A stretch of 64,000 bases of DNA from Akkermansia muciniphila (GTDB taxonomy: Bacteria; Verrucomicrobiota; Verrucomicrobiia; Verrucomicrobiales; Akkermansiaceae), in NCBI RefSeq assembly GCF_018709685.1, contig NZ_JABDHQ010000001.1:294517-358516 (forward strand). The letters run 5' to 3'. Under the pieces are notes generated by a model. It searched no databases. It saw only the letters and a program-made list of their open reading frames with translations, and was not told the origin of the DNA. The position numbers and the translations under genes are program-made. Numbering within the stretch: position 1 is the stretch's first letter; each line of letters begins with the position of its first letter. Shown here piece by piece: positions 1 to 11,630 of this stretch.

Positions 1-1
1 C

Positions 2-265
2 GGCACGAGAACGGCGACTTACAATTTTGGAGACGCCGATCTCGGAACGCTTAATTTTTTCCAATTGGGCTGCGGGAATAACGGCGTGAATGCGGGTACG
101 CTGAAAATGGATGATTTCAGCCTGTGGAACAGGGAACTGAGTGCGGAAGAGGTGCAATTCCTGGCAGAGCATCCCGCTTCGGACGCCATGGTTCCGGAAG
201 CTTCTGCCGCCTCTCTGGAGCTGTTCGGCCTTCTTGGCCTCCTGATCCGGCGCAGACGGCGTTGA
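2..265 (+). CDS. LamG-type protein with PEP-CTERM-like tail (5' partial)
   Basis: The reading frame is open from the window edge, so only the last 87 residues are visible. The visible part ends a LamG/concanavalin-like fold: the segment MDDFSLWNRELSAEEV is the usual last strand of LamG domains. It is followed by VPEA, a hydrophobic stretch (LELFGLLGLLI) and RRRRR, the layout of a PEP-CTERM sorting signal. Such proteins are exported and processed by an exosortase-type system at the outer surface. The motif reads VPEA rather than VPEP, a tolerated variant. The next gene also has a LamG domain, so the two may be related surface proteins. The substrate is unknown. Confidence 0.8.
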   Translation, partial: GTRTATYNFGDADLGTLNFFQLGCGNNGVNAGTLKMDDFSLWNRELSAEEVQFLAEHPASDAMVPEASAASLELFGLLGLLIRRRRR

Positions 266-332
266 GCCGCCTCATTCTTTCCCGTTTATTTGCTCGCTCC
301 GGGAGGCTTTTCATTTCAGAATCCGGTTGATC

Positions 333-1742
333 ATGATGGCGAAACTACTCTACTTGGCGGCGGTCCTCTGCCTTTGTAATCAATTGCATGCGGATTTATC
401 AACCAACCAGTTGATCTATCTTCTGGATTTTGACGCGGCAGGCACTCCGGAGAAGCTTACCGCCGGTACGGGCAACGTGCCGTTTACGAGAGGGACTCCG
501 GTGATGATTACCCCGGGCGGCCTCGTGCATCATGAAACGGGCGGCGTGAACAATTCCGGTTATGTACGCGCTGCGGGCGGAACCGGGAACAGCCTGCAAA
601 TTTCCAATGGGAATGGGTTGCCCCTGTCCAGCAGGGATTTTTCCATTTCATTCAATGTCCGCCGTTATACGGGGGGAAGCGCTTTGTTTGCCATTGACGG
701 GGCTACCGTCAACAGCGGCTGGACCATCTGGGGAGCAGGCGGTACGAGTTCCAGCTCCTGGAAAGATGAATCCGGCAATTCCAGCGCATCCCCTCCGGCG
801 GTTCCCGCCGGGGACGAGTGGCATTCCGTGGTGTATTCCATCCGTAATACGTCCGTGAACCTCTTTATTGACGGCAGGCACAGGGGAACCTGCACCATTG
901 CGGGGAATTTCCAGTTCGCGCCCCGAATTCGTTTGATAGGGCTGGGGTGCACGGGCAACAATGCCAATGAGGCCGCGGCGGCTGATTTTGACAATATCGC
1001 GTTGTGGGGGAAGGCCATTACGACGGAAGAGGAAGCCAGGGTGGTCATGGAGGCCGTCCGCCCCGATCTCCTGGACCCGGCGCACCCTTCCGCGCCTCCC
1101 GTTGACGTGCGGCACAGGACGTGGGATTTCAATGAGATGGAGGACTGGCAGCATATGAACCAGAATACCCCCCATGATCCTGACCCGAATCCCGAACCGA
1201 GGACCGTTACGGAAAACGGCCTCCTGGCCATTCATGTGCGCAAGGGAACGCAGGACCGCCGTAAAGTACTGACGAAGGACAAGATTTATACCACAGGGCG
1301 TTATAAATGGCGCCTTTACCTGCCCAAACTGGACAAGTGCGGAAGAACGAGCATAGGCGCCTGGATTTACTGCGACGACCAGCATGAACTGGATTTTGAA
1401 ATAGGTTCCGGCACCCAGGCGGAGAGAACCAGGCTGGGCGCCGGAGATGACGACCTGGTCGTCGCGATGACTTCCCAGGCCAATCCCTACGTATCCGGAA
1501 GACAGCTTGTCAAGACGGGCTGGCATACCGTGGAGATGGATTTGACGCTGGTCAACGGCAATTATGAAGTAAAATGGCTGATAGACGGTGAAGTCCGGCA
1601 GACCCAGCGGGTGACGTTTGGAACAAGTTTCCCGTTCTTCATTTATTGCAGCGTGGAAAACCTGGTGTTCATGGGGGACCATCTCCCCACGCAGGACAAT
1701 ACCGCCTATTATGACCGTGTGGAGTATTATTACCATCCCTGA
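333..1742 (+). CDS. Exported LamG plus GH16-like two-domain protein
   Basis: The protein has 469 residues from the ATG at 333. A TTG at 327 and an ATG at 336 are alternatives, and no good Shine-Dalgarno decides between them. A signal peptide (AKLLYLAAVLCLCNQLHA) is followed by a LamG domain, about residues 20-245. A second concanavalin-like domain, about 255-469, contains HELDFEIGSG. The E352-x-D354-x-E356 pattern matches the ExDxE catalytic motif of glycoside hydrolase family 16, where the two Glu are nucleophile and acid/base. By family analogy it could be an endo-acting glycosidase on mucin or other glycans, but the rest of the domain is divergent and it may only bind carbohydrate. The next gene starts 4 nt after its stop, suggesting co-transcription. 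Confidence 0.75.
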   Translation: MMAKLLYLAAVLCLCNQLHADLSTNQLIYLLDFDAAGTPEKLTAGTGNVPFTRGTPVMITPGGLVHHETGGVNNSGYVRAAGGTGNSLQISNGNGLPLSSRDFSISFNVRRYTGGSALFAIDGATVNSGWTIWGAGGTSSSSWKDESGNSSASPPAVPAGDEWHSVVYSIRNTSVNLFIDGRHRGTCTIAGNFQFAPRIRLIGLGCTGNNANEAAAADFDNIALWGKAITTEEEARVVMEAVRPDLLDPAHPSAPPVDVRHRTWDFNEMEDWQHMNQNTPHDPDPNPEPRTVTENGLLAIHVRKGTQDRRKVLTKDKIYTTGRYKWRLYLPKLDKCGRTSIGAWIYCDDQHELDFEIGSGTQAERTRLGAGDDDLVVAMTSQANPYVSGRQLVKTGWHTVEMDLTLVNGNYEVKWLIDGEVRQTQRVTFGTSFPFFIYCSVENLVFMGDHLPTQDNTAYYDRVEYYYHP

Positions 1743-1746
1743 TGCC

Positions 1747-4017
1747 ATGCAGCGTCTCCTTTCCCTGTTTTTCTCCGGTGGGTTCCGCTCATCCCTTTTC
1801 CGTGCGGGGCTGTTCCTGATGGCCGCTCTTGCCGTTCCTCCGGTCTGCGGGGCGTCCAGTTTTGACGGCGGGGACGGCAGCCGGGAGGCCCCCTACCTGA
1901 TTTCCAGTCCGGAGGGGCTGGCCGCGCTGGGCGGTTATTGCGGACCGGCGCACAGGGACAAGCACTTTATCCTGACCGGGGACATTGTTCTGAAAGGAGC
2001 CTGGACGCCCATCGGCTCCTCTTCCGCCGTGGAAGACGGGACCGGAGCCTTCCAGGGGAAGCTGGACGGTCGCGGGCATACCATTTCCAATGTCTCCGTG
2101 CAAACGGACGGTCTTGCCCATGCAGGGCTTTTTGCGGCATTGCATGAGGCGGATATCCGGGACATCCATCTCAGGAACGTTTCCGTCTCCCAGACTGTCA
2201 GGGCTGTTTCATCCGCCGGCGCCCTGGCGGCTTTTTCCAGGGGAACCCGGTTCCTGTATTGCACGGTGGAAGGGAGCGTCAGCTCCCTTTATGAAGCAGG
2301 CGGCCTGGTAGGGCGGGACGGCGGCGGTTCCACCTTTGTGCGGTGCGGCGCCGCGTGCTCCGTTTCCGCCTCCTTTTTTGCCGGGGGCTTCCTGGGCACG
2401 GGGCATGCCGGAAGTTCCCTGGAGGGCTGTTATTCCCAAGGCCGCGTGGTGGTGACGCGGGAAAGCGGCGTGGAATTTGACTCCTTTTTCCATGGCTACG
2501 GAGGCGGGATGGCGGCTTTTCTGCCGGAGGCGGATGACGGCGTATCCTCCACGTTCCGGAATTGTTTTTCCACCTGTACCGTGGAGGCCGATGATGAAGG
2601 CAAGACATTTACGCTGGGCGGTTTCATGGGGTTTGCCTCCTGCGCCGGGTTCATGAACTGCGCTGCCTCCGGCAGCGTGCGGATTCTTCATTCCGCCAAG
2701 GGCTGGGCCGGAGGATTCACCGGAGACAGCGTGCGCTGCCGGTACGTGAACTGCGCCGCCAGAGGGGCGGAAGTAAGTGTTTACTCTTCCCAGGATTATG
2801 CCTGTGCGGGCGGATTTTCAGGAAGGAACGGCCTGGGAAGCAGCGAGAATTGCCGCTCCGTCTCCAGGGTGGCGGCGCACGCCGCGGCAGCCTCCGGAGC
2901 CTGTACGGCCATGGCGGGCGGGTTCACCGGGTACAACCACCGGGGAGGCACGTTTTCACGCTGCTACGGGGCCGGGAACGTGGAAGGAACGGCGGGTTCC
3001 TATTATGCCATGGCGGGAGGGTTTTGCGGCTATGACATGGGAGGGAGCTATACCGGGTGCGCGGCTTCCGGGTCTGTCGCGGGCACGGCGGCCAGCGTTT
3101 ATGCAGGGGGCATTCTGGGATACATGGCGGATTCCGTCCTGGAAAACAATGCCTTCAACAGCGCCTCCGCCATTTCCGCGCATGGGGAGGACATTTCCGC
3201 CGTCCACCGCGCCAACAACAGGAATGGCGCCTCCGCGTCCGTGGACGGTTCCGGAAATGTGTGGAACGGGCTGGGCTTTTCCTTTGGGGAGGATGACTCC
3301 TCTCCGTGGAAGATGGGGCAGGATTCCCTGCCGGAGCTGTACTTTGAATCTTCCCAGAAGGCGGTGACTGTTTTCCGCGTTTCTCCCGAACAGCTTTCCT
3401 TGGGCAGGGAAGGCGCCGGGGGCGTGCGGATAGACGTTGTTTGTGAGGGTGCATGGAACGTTGCTTCCCATGCGTCCTGGGCCGTGCCGGAAACCCTCTC
3501 CGGCCATGGAGACGGAAGTTTCACCGTGACGGCTGCTCCCAACAATTCTCCCGCTTCCAGAAGCGGCTCCATGGAGGTGGCCACGCCGGAAGGGCTGACC
3601 CGCCTGCTTTCCATCACCCAGGCCGGGAGCCCGTATGACCAATGGAAGAAAGACCGTTTTCCGGTCGGAACGCCGGAGGACCAAATGGCTCCGGACGCAT
3701 GCCCGGTCGGGGACGGCATTTCCAACCTGATGAAGTACGCCACGGGACTTGACCCGCTCAAGCCATGCGGAAGCGTTACCCGGCTCACGGTCAGGGAAAA
3801 GGAGAACGGCGGCAAATGCCTTGTGCTTGAATGGCCCGTTAATCCGCAGGCCGTTGACGTGGAGCATTCCGTGGAGTGTTCCCCTGATCTGGAAACGTGG
3901 GCGCCCGTCCAAGTTATGGAGACAAAGGGAAAAACGGAAGCGGTTTTTGAAGACCCGGAGCCCGTGCACGGCGGGAACGCGCGCCGCTTCCTGCGCCTGA
4001 AAGTCACCCGGCAATAG
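1747..4017 (+). CDS. Exported GLUG-repeat protein with BACON domain
   Basis: The protein has 756 residues from the ATG at 1747, just behind the previous stop, with a signal peptide ending near VPPVCGASS. The body is a beta-helix-like array of GLUG-type repeats (recurring GGF.G, C.A.G.V, with many Cys) to about residue 530. A BACON-like domain follows at about 538-632; this family is linked to carbohydrate or mucin binding in gut bacteria. The C-terminal part contains GDGISNLMKYATGLDP, a stretch common near the C-terminus of Verrucomicrobiota and Planctomycetota exported proteins. No catalytic motif was recognised. A surface adhesin or glycan-binding role is inferred. Confidence 0.75.
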   Translation: MQRLLSLFFSGGFRSSLFRAGLFLMAALAVPPVCGASSFDGGDGSREAPYLISSPEGLAALGGYCGPAHRDKHFILTGDIVLKGAWTPIGSSSAVEDGTGAFQGKLDGRGHTISNVSVQTDGLAHAGLFAALHEADIRDIHLRNVSVSQTVRAVSSAGALAAFSRGTRFLYCTVEGSVSSLYEAGGLVGRDGGGSTFVRCGAACSVSASFFAGGFLGTGHAGSSLEGCYSQGRVVVTRESGVEFDSFFHGYGGGMAAFLPEADDGVSSTFRNCFSTCTVEADDEGKTFTLGGFMGFASCAGFMNCAASGSVRILHSAKGWAGGFTGDSVRCRYVNCAARGAEVSVYSSQDYACAGGFSGRNGLGSSENCRSVSRVAAHAAAASGACTAMAGGFTGYNHRGGTFSRCYGAGNVEGTAGSYYAMAGGFCGYDMGGSYTGCAASGSVAGTAASVYAGGILGYMADSVLENNAFNSASAISAHGEDISAVHRANNRNGASASVDGSGNVWNGLGFSFGEDDSSPWKMGQDSLPELYFESSQKAVTVFRVSPEQLSLGREGAGGVRIDVVCEGAWNVASHASWAVPETLSGHGDGSFTVTAAPNNSPASRSGSMEVATPEGLTRLLSITQAGSPYDQWKKDRFPVGTPEDQMAPDACPVGDGISNLMKYATGLDPLKPCGSVTRLTVREKENGGKCLVLEWPVNPQAVDVEHSVECSPDLETWAPVQVMETKGKTEAVFEDPEPVHGGNARRFLRLKVTRQ

Positions 4018-4028
4018 GGTTTCCGGTT

Positions 4029-4074
4029 AAAAAATGCCCCGCATGCTTTTCCGGCATGCGGGGCATTCCTTTTA
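4029..4074. terminator. Strong bidirectional terminator hairpin
   Basis: There is a perfect 14-bp stem (4033-4046 with 4054-4067, AATGCCCCGCATGC) with a 7-nt loop. It is flanked by an A run on the left and CCTTTT on the right. It sits between the converging GLUG gene and carB, so it can end transcription from both sides. Confidence 0.9.
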
Positions 4075-4095
4075 AACGGCTGGAGCTGTCCGCGT

Positions 4096-7290
<3,195 letters not shown>

Positions 7291-7546
7291 GGTATGATGC
7301 CTCTATGTGGTCCGTGGTGGTTAAAAATAAATACCGGAAACAAGGTCCGCCCAAGGTGCGTTGCCTCTCCGCTCCGCATACCCGGCGCGTGACCTGACGC
7401 ACAGTAAGGGACGTTGTGCGATAAGTCCAGACAAAACAACAGGAATTCCGGGGAAAAGGCTATGGCCTTCTTCCCTTTCCGTACAGCGCTGCGCGCGCAA
7501 TCCGCCCTTGATATTTTCCGCCGCCCGTATACCCTGTGGGGCAAGG

Positions 7547-8356
7547 ATGAGGAACGCCCTGACATTGATTTGCTGCCTCGGGCTGCTGTGTTCCGCAGCC
7601 GTTACGGCTGCGGAACACGCCCCCGCGCGGCGCGGCGCGGCTATGACTCCCGGAGAGGCCGCATGGTACCAGTCCCTGCGCGCCGGGCTTTCCCAATTCC
7701 GGACCGGCGGCGGATACAAGACCAACAGGCAGGCCATGGAAGCCCTGGCGGAGAAAACCTGCCGCTGGGACCCCCGCACGCGCCGTCCCGTCTTCCTCCT
7801 CCGGGAGGCCACGCCCTCCTTCTGTTCCTCCGCCTGCTACCTGCTCCTTTTAAAATCCCTGCAGCTATGGGACGCCGCCCAGCCGCAGCCCGTTATTTCC
7901 GAGCGCGCATGGCTGGCCCTCATTCCCCGCCTGGGCCAGCATGACGGCGAAGGGCCGTGGGGCTGGGCGAATGCCAACGGTCCCGGCCTGGCCGTGCTGG
8001 TGCACAGGCTGGGGGCCGGCGTCAACTTTGAAGACTGGCGGAAGGCCCGCCCCGGAGACTTCATGAAAATATTCTGGACGGACCACATCGGGCGCCGGGA
8101 ATCCGGCCACCTGACCGTTCTGGTGAAGGACGGCGGGGACACGGTCACCTTCTGGTCCTCCAACATGCCGGACGGCTACGGAGCCAAAACGGTGCCCAAA
8201 TCCCAGATCAGGCGCGTCATCTTCACGCGCATCACCAGGCCGGAGCGGTTCAACCTGGCCCCGGCGGTGGGAAGCCACCCGTGGCTCTCCTCACTGCTCC
8301 GGCAGGAGGTGGGCATCAAGGAAGTGCGCAGGTACTCCGGCATGCAGAACCCCTGA
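7547..8356 (+). CDS. Exported protein with possible papain/NlpC-like Cys-His pattern
   Basis: The protein has 269 residues from the ATG at 7547, preceded by GGGGCAAGG. A signal peptide runs to about TAAEHA. I do not recognise the family. The arrangement C93 in SFCSSACYLLLL at the start of a helix, H188 in SGHLTVLV, and FWSSN further on resembles the Cys-His-polar order of NlpC/P60- or CHAP-like amidases. A cell-wall or peptide hydrolase is therefore possible but unproven. The signal-peptide coding region contains a perfect 13-bp hairpin. The next gene begins 13 nt after the stop, so the two are probably co-transcribed. Confidence 0.6.
   Translation: MRNALTLICCLGLLCSAAVTAAEHAPARRGAAMTPGEAAWYQSLRAGLSQFRTGGGYKTNRQAMEALAEKTCRWDPRTRRPVFLLREATPSFCSSACYLLLLKSLQLWDAAQPQPVISERAWLALIPRLGQHDGEGPWGWANANGPGLAVLVHRLGAGVNFEDWRKARPGDFMKIFWTDHIGRRESGHLTVLVKDGGDTVTFWSSNMPDGYGAKTVPKSQIRRVIFTRITRPERFNLAPAVGSHPWLSSLLRQEVGIKEVRRYSGMQNP
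7588..7618 (+). repeat. 13-bp perfect hairpin inside signal-peptide coding region
   Basis: GTGTTCCGCAGCC (7588-7600) is exactly complementary to 7606-7618, with the loop GTTAC. It lies about 40 nt after the start codon of the exported protein at 7547-8356. No T run follows, so it is not a standard terminator. It could affect translation or be chance. Confidence 0.6.
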
Positions 8357-8368
8357 CTATTTCCTGCT

Positions 8369-8887
8369 GTGAAGAAATGCTCCTTCCCTCCCTCCGTCAC
8401 GCCGGAATGCTCCGTGCTGGTGCTCGGCTCCCTGCCGGGAGACGAATCCCTGCGGCAGGCGCAATATTACGCCCACCCCCGCAACGCCTTCTGGAAAATC
8501 ATGGGAACCCTGCTGGGCTTTGACCCTTCCCTGCCGTATGGGGAACGCCTGTCTCTCCTCAACCGGGGCGGGGTGGGGCTGTGGGACGTGGTGGCCTCCG
8601 GCGTCAGGCCCGGCAGCCTGGACCAGCACATCTCCCAGGAACAGCCCAATGACATTGCCGCCCTGCTGGAATGCTTTCCCGGCATCGGCACCGTCTGCTG
8701 CAACGGCACCGCCTCCCATAAATACCTCAAACGGTATTTTCCGGAACTATTTCTCCGGGAAACCCCTGCCATCATCCAGATGCCCTCCACCAGCCCGGCG
8801 GCGGCGCGGCTGACGTATGAGCAGAAATTCCGCGCTTATGAGGAAATTCTTCTCCCCCGCCTCTGGCAGGGAAGGGAAAAAGGCTGA
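8369..8887 (+). CDS. DNA-deoxyinosine (hypoxanthine) glycosylase, UDG superfamily
   Basis: The protein has 172 residues and a GTG start. The N-terminal block VLVLGSLPGDESLRQAQYYAHPRNAFWKIMG is the recognisable signature of the family 6 hypoxanthine-DNA glycosylase branch of the uracil-DNA glycosylase superfamily. GVGLWDVVASGVRPGSLD and the C-terminal MPSTSPAAA loop fit the fold. It should remove deaminated bases (hypoxanthine from adenine) to start base-excision repair. It follows the exported protein by 13 nt, with no obvious functional link. Confidence 0.85.
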   Translation: MKKCSFPPSVTPECSVLVLGSLPGDESLRQAQYYAHPRNAFWKIMGTLLGFDPSLPYGERLSLLNRGGVGLWDVVASGVRPGSLDQHISQEQPNDIAALLECFPGIGTVCCNGTASHKYLKRYFPELFLRETPAIIQMPSTSPAAARLTYEQKFRAYEEILLPRLWQGREKG

Positions 8888-8898
8888 GCTTCCGCGCC

Positions 8899-9990
8899 TT
8901 ATTTGCCGTCTAATTCCCTGGAGGTTTTGGCCCCCGCTTCTTTCAGGAGGCGCGCCAGGCTGCTCTTTCCGGTGGCGATGGCGCGGTCCAGGGGAGTGGC
9001 CCCGCCCCTGGCGCGGAAATTTACGTCCGCCTTGTGCTCAATCAACAATTTGGCGGCGGCGTTTATGGAATTTTCCTGAAGGCCGGAAACGTCCGCGAGC
9101 ACCCACAGGGCCGTTTCCGAATGGGCCGGCTTGTAATGGCCTAGCCGCGGCTTGCCGTTGGGTTTATTGGGGTCCGCGCCGTTTTCCAGCAGGACCCTGA
9201 CGCTCTCCTCATTCCCGTACCTGGCGGCGGAAATCAGCAGCGTTCTGCCGTCATTGCACACGTAATCCGGGTCCGCCCCATGTTCCAGCAGATAGGCCGC
9301 CTGCGGAGCCCTGGGATTGAAATAATGCCTGGAAAGAAGGGAGGAAGAGGCGTTTTTATACTCGTCAGACCGGCCAATTTCCAGATTGACGTCCGCCCCA
9401 TTGGCAATCAGGAGGTCCGCCAATTCAAAAAACTGCATGTCCAGCGCCAGGGCCAGCGCGCAGGAATTATCCCCCCTGATGCCCTCCCCCTGGTAATTCA
9501 CATCCGCTCCGGCGCGGATGAAGGCGCTCACTTTGGAAAGGTCCGGCTTTGTCCCCTGTTCCGGCAGCTTGTCATACTTTTTCTTGCCGTTAATGGTGAC
9601 GGAGGAGGTTGTGCTTTCCCGCGCGGGCCTGTAATCCTTCAGCTTGTACAGGTACTCATACAATTCCAGCCCTTTCTTCTCCCGGGTGGCCCGGTCGGCG
9701 GAAGGGTCCACGGGCAGGGGGGCCTTTTGGGGAACCAGGCGCAGGGAGCGTTCCGCCGTGCGGTGCCCCTGCCTGGCCGCCTTGGAAAACCAGAATTTGG
9801 CCTGGGAGAGGCTGCGCTTCACGCCGTCTCCCTTCAGGAAGCACAGGCCCAGGCGGTACTGGGATTCCGCGTTTCCTTCCTTCGCTTCCAGGTAAATGCG
9901 CCTTCCTTCTTCCGGGGTGACGGCGCGGACGGCGGACGAACAGCCGAGGAAGAGGGCGGCTGACAACAGCAGGCAGGGGTAGCAGGTCAT
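8899..9990 (-). CDS. Exported Sel1-like/ankyrin-repeat protein
   Basis: The protein has 363 residues. The N-terminus (MTCYPCLLLSAALFLGCSS) is a signal peptide with a possible lipobox Cys at residue 17, although the -1 to -3 residues (FLG) are only a fair match. A Sel1/TPR-like unit (EGNAESQYRLGLCFLKGDGV...AKFWFSKAARQG) lies at about residues 38-75. Four or more ankyrin repeats follow from about residue 160 (GADVNYQGEG, NGADVNLEI, HGADPDYVCNDGRTLLISAARYGNEE, NGADPNKPNG, HKADVNFRARGGATPLDRA). These are protein-interaction scaffolds, and the partner is unknown. Its 3' end faces the glycosylase gene 11 nt away. Confidence 0.8.
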   Translation of the reverse strand: MTCYPCLLLSAALFLGCSSAVRAVTPEEGRRIYLEAKEGNAESQYRLGLCFLKGDGVKRSLSQAKFWFSKAARQGHRTAERSLRLVPQKAPLPVDPSADRATREKKGLELYEYLYKLKDYRPARESTTSSVTINGKKKYDKLPEQGTKPDLSKVSAFIRAGADVNYQGEGIRGDNSCALALALDMQFFELADLLIANGADVNLEIGRSDEYKNASSSLLSRHYFNPRAPQAAYLLEHGADPDYVCNDGRTLLISAARYGNEESVRVLLENGADPNKPNGKPRLGHYKPAHSETALWVLADVSGLQENSINAAAKLLIEHKADVNFRARGGATPLDRAIATGKSSLARLLKEAGAKTSRELDGK

Positions 9991-10019
9991 AGTGGGGTAG
10001 GGGGTGAGGGAGTCTTCAT

Positions 10020-10988
10020 TCAGGAAGACCCGACGGCAGCCAGCAGGTGGACGTCCAGCGCCAGGGCTTCATGAATGTTGAAATTCAAATCGTCGCGAAG
10101 CCTGTTGAGGGCTTCCATGCGCTTCAGCAATTCGTTCACGGGCATCTGTGCGGCCAGCGTGCGCACCTCCGGATGAATCGGCGTGACCTCCGGGGCTCCG
10201 GAGGCGATCAGGGCCGCCTGGCCGAACCAGCTGATGAGCAGTTCCAGGGCCTGGTTGCGCTGTTCCAGGTACTCCGTCTCTATCTGGGCGGCATTCGCGT
10301 CCTTGTTGCGGGACTCCCAGTCGGAGGTGTCCGTGCCCTGGGCGGCTTCCTTAGCCTCATCCTTCAGGGCCTGGTTCAGGTTTTTGGTGATGGCGGCCTT
10401 GGCCTCCGTCATGACGTCCACGAACTTGCTGCGGAAGGCCAGCGCGGCCAGGTCATTGTCCAGGTTGCGGCAGGTCTCCAGCCAGTGGGGCAGCAGGGCC
10501 TCCTGGATGGGGGTGAGCCTGAATTCCGCGGATTGCAGCAGGTTGACGCGCACGCAGCGGGAAATGATGGTCTGGAGAAGCTGGTCCGGCTGGGAGGTGG
10601 CCAGAATCAGCAGGCACTGGCTGGGCGGCTCCTCCAGGGTTTTCAGGAAGGCGTTGGCGGCCTCGTCATTCATGCGCTCCGCATCCATGAACACGGCGAT
10701 CTTCCATTTCCCCTCCGCCGCGCGCTGCTGGAGGAAAGGCTCCACCGCGCGGATGTCGTCCCGCAGGATGCGGCGCGACTTGGACTTGGGGCGCACCAGG
10801 CGGCAGTACTCGTCCCGCACGCCGTCCAGGTGGTCTGCCCGGATGCCGTTCATCAGCTCCAGCAGTTGAAGAATCAGGCGGGAGGCTCCCTGGTGTTCGT
10901 CTCCCACAATGAGCAGGGCGTGGGGAAGCCGGTTGCGGGAGAAGGCGGTGCGGAGCAGGTCGAACGCTTGGGATGCCGTGAATGCCAT
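10020..10988 (-). CDS. holB: DNA polymerase III delta' subunit
   Basis: The protein has 322 residues from the ATG at 10988, chosen because AGGGAG precedes it at good spacing; the frame is open further upstream. Clamp-loader AAA+ features are [25 protein letters not shown] at the N-terminus (a degenerate P-loop, as usual for delta') and the core [46 protein letters not shown] follows. It would be part of the clamp loader that places the sliding clamp on DNA. It is divergent from hisI. Confidence 0.88.
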   Translation of the reverse strand: MAFTASQAFDLLRTAFSRNRLPHALLIVGDEHQGASRLILQLLELMNGIRADHLDGVRDEYCRLVRPKSKSRRILRDDIRAVEPFLQQRAAEGKWKIAVFMDAERMNDEAANAFLKTLEEPPSQCLLILATSQPDQLLQTIISRCVRVNLLQSAEFRLTPIQEALLPHWLETCRNLDNDLAALAFRSKFVDVMTEAKAAITKNLNQALKDEAKEAAQGTDTSDWESRNKDANAAQIETEYLEQRNQALELLISWFGQAALIASGAPEVTPIHPEVRTLAAQMPVNELLKRMEALNRLRDDLNFNIHEALALDVHLLAAVGSS

Positions 10989-11075
10989 ACGCTCCCTATG
11001 AAACCATTTCGTTGCGTCAGGGCAACAGAAAAGATTGGTATATGTCGGATATTTCATGTACTAAAGGGGCCGGTT

Positions 11076-11567
11076 ATGGAACAAAATGACATCTCATCCC
11101 GGATTGTCTTTGCCGACCGCGGCAAGGTGAATGTGGAAAAAGGCGTGGAATTCGCCCCCAAATTTGACCAGAACGGCCTCATTCCGGCCCTCGCCATGGA
11201 CTACGTTACCCATGAACCGCTGATGCTGGCCTACATGAATGCGGAATCTCTGCGCATGACCATGGAGCTGGGAGAAGCCGTTTACTACTCCCGCAGCCGC
11301 CAGGAAATCTGGCACAAGGGCGCGACCAGCGGCCACGTGCAGAAAGTAAAGCAAATCCTGATTGACTGTGACCAGGACGCCCTGATCGTGCTGGTGGACC
11401 AGTGCGGCGCCGGAGCCTGCCACACCGGGCACCACTCCTGCTTCTACCGTTCCGTGCCCTTTGGCGAGGAACTGAAGGCGCAGCCGCAGGGGGAACCCGT
11501 CACGCTGCGCGAAGCGGACGGAGGCGTTGTTTTTGACGCTGAGGCCGTATACGGCAAGGGCCATTAA
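11076..11567 (+). CDS. hisI: Phosphoribosyl-AMP cyclohydrolase
   Basis: The protein has 163 residues from the ATG at 11076, with AAGGGG upstream. It opens the purine ring of phosphoribosyl-AMP in histidine synthesis. The catalytic metal site is visible: [13 protein letters not shown] followed by [16 protein letters not shown], with the Zn-binding Cys and Mg-binding Asp residues of HisI. The signature [16 protein letters not shown] is also present. The fused HisE pyrophosphohydrolase domain seen in some HisI proteins is absent. No other his gene is in the window. A terminator-like hairpin follows. Confidence 0.93.
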   Translation: MEQNDISSRIVFADRGKVNVEKGVEFAPKFDQNGLIPALAMDYVTHEPLMLAYMNAESLRMTMELGEAVYYSRSRQEIWHKGATSGHVQKVKQILIDCDQDALIVLVDQCGAGACHTGHHSCFYRSVPFGEELKAQPQGEPVTLREADGGVVFDAEAVYGKGH

Positions 11568-11575
11568 CTCTTTTT

Positions 11576-11618
11576 GCGCGTCAATCTGCGTTCACCGGGT
11601 TGACGCGCCCTCTTTTTC
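11576..11618 (+). terminator. Terminator after hisI
   Basis: A GCGCGTCAA/TTGACGCGC stem (11576-11584 with 11600-11608) is followed by CCTCTTTTT. It lies directly behind the hisI stop and before the lipoprotein gene, so the latter probably has its own promoter. Confidence 0.75.
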
Positions 11619-11630
11619 TGCTGTAAAGTC

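Noticed and set aside
10047..11075. Upstream in-frame extension of hisI
   Set aside because: It lies opposite holB and reads as low-complexity sequence. A Shine-Dalgarno and the family start place hisI at 11076.
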